Shown here: one piece after another, positions 4,971 through 5,905 of the stretch
Numbering within the stretch: position 1 is the first letter of the stretch
Layout: each line of letters opens with the position of its first letter
Source of the DNA: Methanobacteriaceae archaeon
GTDB lineage: Archaea > Methanobacteriota > Methanobacteria > Methanobacteriales > Methanobacteriaceae
Direction of reading: 5' to 3'
DNA length: 5,905 bases
Assembly (NCBI GenBank): GCA_030681145.1
Contig: JAUXXK010000098.1
Span: 1-5,905 of the forward strand
The notes under the pieces: generated by a model
What the model saw: only the letters and a program-made list of their open reading frames with translations
What the model was told of the DNA's origin: nothing
Databases searched by the model: none
Made by a program: the position numbers and the translations under genes

Positions 4971-5714
4971 TTAAATATTTTTAACAAATTCAAGTATGGC
5001 CTGAATTGTTTGATTCTGCTGCTCTTCCCGCGTAATAGTGCTATTGTTATCTCCTTCCTGCACACCATAATCACCAAAGTTGAAGTGATTACCGCCTTCA
5101 ATAGTGATGAAAGTAGTGTTTGCCGGAAATTTATCTTGATTCTCAGAGATATCATTACTTGTGGTAAGCCCATCTAGAGAACCTCTGATTGATAATCCTT
5201 TAAAAGTTGCTTTGGAGGCATCTGAAGATGGATAAGAAGCTAAATATACAACTCCTTTAATTTTGTCTTGATGTTTTACTGCATAATCTGAAGCAAAAAC
5301 ACCACCTAATGAATGCCCAACCATGATCCATTTACTAATTTCTTTATGGTTTGCAATAACATTATTTGCTTTATCTGCCCCAAAAAATGCTAAATTAAAT
5401 GGCATTTTTACAATTACTGTTGTATGGCCATTTTGGGCAAATTGAGATGCTATAACAGAATATGCATCGCCTTGAACTTTTCCTCCAGGATAAATAATTA
5501 TTCCGGTAGAGCTATTGTTTTTTAGGGGTGTAAAAGTAATATACTCATCAGTATTTTGAACGGTATAGTTTTCAGTTGATTTAAGTGCTGCCAAAGCTTT
5601 AGGCTCTGCTTGATAATAGTCTGAAACGTAATATGTAAAAGCGACTGATATTAATGCAAAAATAAGCAGTAATGCCACTAAAATTATTTTCTTTTTTGAA
5701 GCTGTAGATTTCAT
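4971..5714 (-). CDS. membrane-anchored or exported alpha/beta hydrolase (Abhydrolase_5-like)
   Basis: This 247-residue protein starts with a basic stretch (KSTASKKK) and a hydrophobic segment (about 9-30), either an uncleaved anchor or a signal peptide; the catalytic domain should be outside the cell. The catalytic triad is visible: nucleophile Ser135 in GHSLGG (133-138), likely acid Asp181 in GSLDGL and His210 in GGNHFNFGDYG. YPGGKV (75-80) is the expected oxyanion-hole strand turn. The combination YPGGKV, VKMPFNLAF (102-110), GHSLGG, LASYPSSD and GGNHxxFGxYGxQxGD matches a family I know mainly from Firmicutes, usually annotated only as alpha/beta hydrolase. The substrate is unknown; an ester-, lipid- or cell-wall-linked target is a guess. 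Start: ATG 5714, with no strong ribosome binding site and a TATA-like element about 27 bases upstream, which suggests a leaderless or nearly leaderless mRNA. It is convergent with UbiA and sits 79 bases behind the PII-like gene, on the same strand. Confidence 0.88.
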   Translation of the reverse strand: MKSTASKKKIILVALLLIFALISVAFTYYVSDYYQAEPKALAALKSTENYTVQNTDEYITFTPLKNNSSTGIIIYPGGKVQGDAYSVIASQFAQNGHTTVIVKMPFNLAFFGADKANNVIANHKEISKWIMVGHSLGGVFASDYAVKHQDKIKGVVYLASYPSSDASKATFKGLSIRGSLDGLTTSNDISENQDKFPANTTFITIEGGNHFNFGDYGVQEGDNNSTITREEQQNQTIQAILEFVKNI

Positions 5715-5736
5715 ATCAATTTTCTCAATAAGATTT

Positions 5737-5745
5737 CTATAAATA
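5737..5745 (-). promoter_or_regulatory. candidate TATA box of the alpha/beta hydrolase gene
   Basis: TATTTATAG on the minus strand is centred about 27 bases before the ATG at 5714, the distance expected for a leaderless archaeal transcript. A second candidate, TTTAATATAAATTC (5777-5764), would instead give a leader of roughly 30 bases. Either supports transcription separate from the upstream PII-like gene. Confidence 0.3.
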
Positions 5746-5793
5746 CTATAATCTTTAATCAGTTGAATTTATATTAAAGAAAATTTTTTATAA

Positions 5794-5905
5794 TTATTTA
5801 CCCTCATTTTCTAAATGACAAATACCGGCAACATTAGAAACATCAATGATAAATGCTATTCCTTTTCCTGGGGTTTCCAGTTCACCATCTTTAACTACTG
5901 CTGCA
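5794..5905 (-). CDS. C-terminal part of a PII-like protein (COG4075/MJ1244-type), cut by the window edge
   Basis: The last 36 codons and a TAA stop of a minus-strand gene are present; the start lies beyond the right edge. The visible residues include VVKDGELETPGKGIAFIIDV followed by SNVAGICHLENEGK. A charged turn, then ETPGKG and a hydrophobic strand, then VAGICH near the C-terminus, resembles the ferredoxin-like fold of archaeal proteins described as homologues of nitrogen regulatory protein PII (COG4075). Those proteins probably bind a small ligand, but their role is not established. The family call is from memory of the motif on a short fragment, so it is tentative; that it is coding is well supported by the open frame and composition. 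Confidence 0.55.
   Translation of the reverse strand, partial: AAVVKDGELETPGKGIAFIIDVSNVAGICHLENEGK

Noticed and set aside
4907..5177. Two overlapping open frames (one per strand) over the hydrolase 3' end
   Set aside because: Both overlap the hydrolase's conserved GGNHFNFGDYG region in other frames or on the other strand. Neither has a ribosome binding site or conserved motifs.
1..5905. CRISPR arrays, tRNA or rRNA genes, insertion sequences, phage or defence genes
   Set aside because: No regularly spaced repeats, cloverleaf-like segments, transposase frames or terminal repeats were seen. The window reads as ordinary chromosomal genes, and no clearly new defence-like system is visible.

Overview
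This AT-rich window looks like a piece of a methanogenic archaeon's chromosome, probably order Methanobacteriales. The evidence is a complete archaeal ether-lipid prenyltransferase (UbiA family, DGGGP synthase-like), archaeal TATA/BRE-like promoter elements, oligo-T terminators without hairpins, and ribosome binding sites of the GGTGAT/GGAGG type that pair with the archaeal 16S 3' end. The order-level placement rests on gene content and base composition, not on a search.

Layout. Positions 1-89 hold no supportable gene; an 11-T tract at 23-33 may end a plus-strand gene lying to the left. Five genes then lie on the minus strand. Read in their own direction from about 3883 down to 90 they are: a CTP-dependent polyprenol/dolichol-kinase-family membrane protein (3883-3209); a thymidylate-kinase-like P-loop kinase (3155-2574); a metallo-beta-lactamase-fold hydrolase of the COG1237 type (2509-1664); an unrecognised membrane protein with an extracytoplasmic domain (1562-624); and a small multidrug-export-like membrane protein (about 578-90). 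The first three have gaps of about 50-65 bases and could be one transcript. T tracts after the hydrolase and a promoter-like element before the unknown membrane protein suggest a new unit begins at about 1562. A 160-base divergent spacer (3884-4043) with two short inverted repeats separates this block from the plus-strand UbiA gene (4044-4883). UbiA converges on a membrane-anchored alpha/beta hydrolase (5714-4971, minus), with a 9-bp-stem hairpin between them. The window ends inside a minus-strand gene whose C-terminus resembles the archaeal PII-like COG4075 family.

How the genes may work together. The DGGGP synthase attaches the second geranylgeranyl chain to make the archaeal lipid core. 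The divergently transcribed polyprenol-kinase-family protein phosphorylates a lipid alcohol, and the soluble P-loop kinase behind it has lost residues normally expected of a dTMP kinase. A prenol-salvage or polyprenyl-phosphate role for this cluster is a hypothesis, not something the sequence proves.

The most useful correction is at the P-loop kinase. Its first conventional start codon (ATG at 3059) lies downstream of the Walker A motif. The frame is open for 32 more codons, back to an ATT codon preceded at 5 nt by a strong GGTGAT ribosome binding site. A similar arrangement (GGGAGG followed by in-frame ATT/ATA and no conventional start) occurs at the export-like gene, so this genome may use ATT starts. 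A single-base frameshift remains possible for the kinase.
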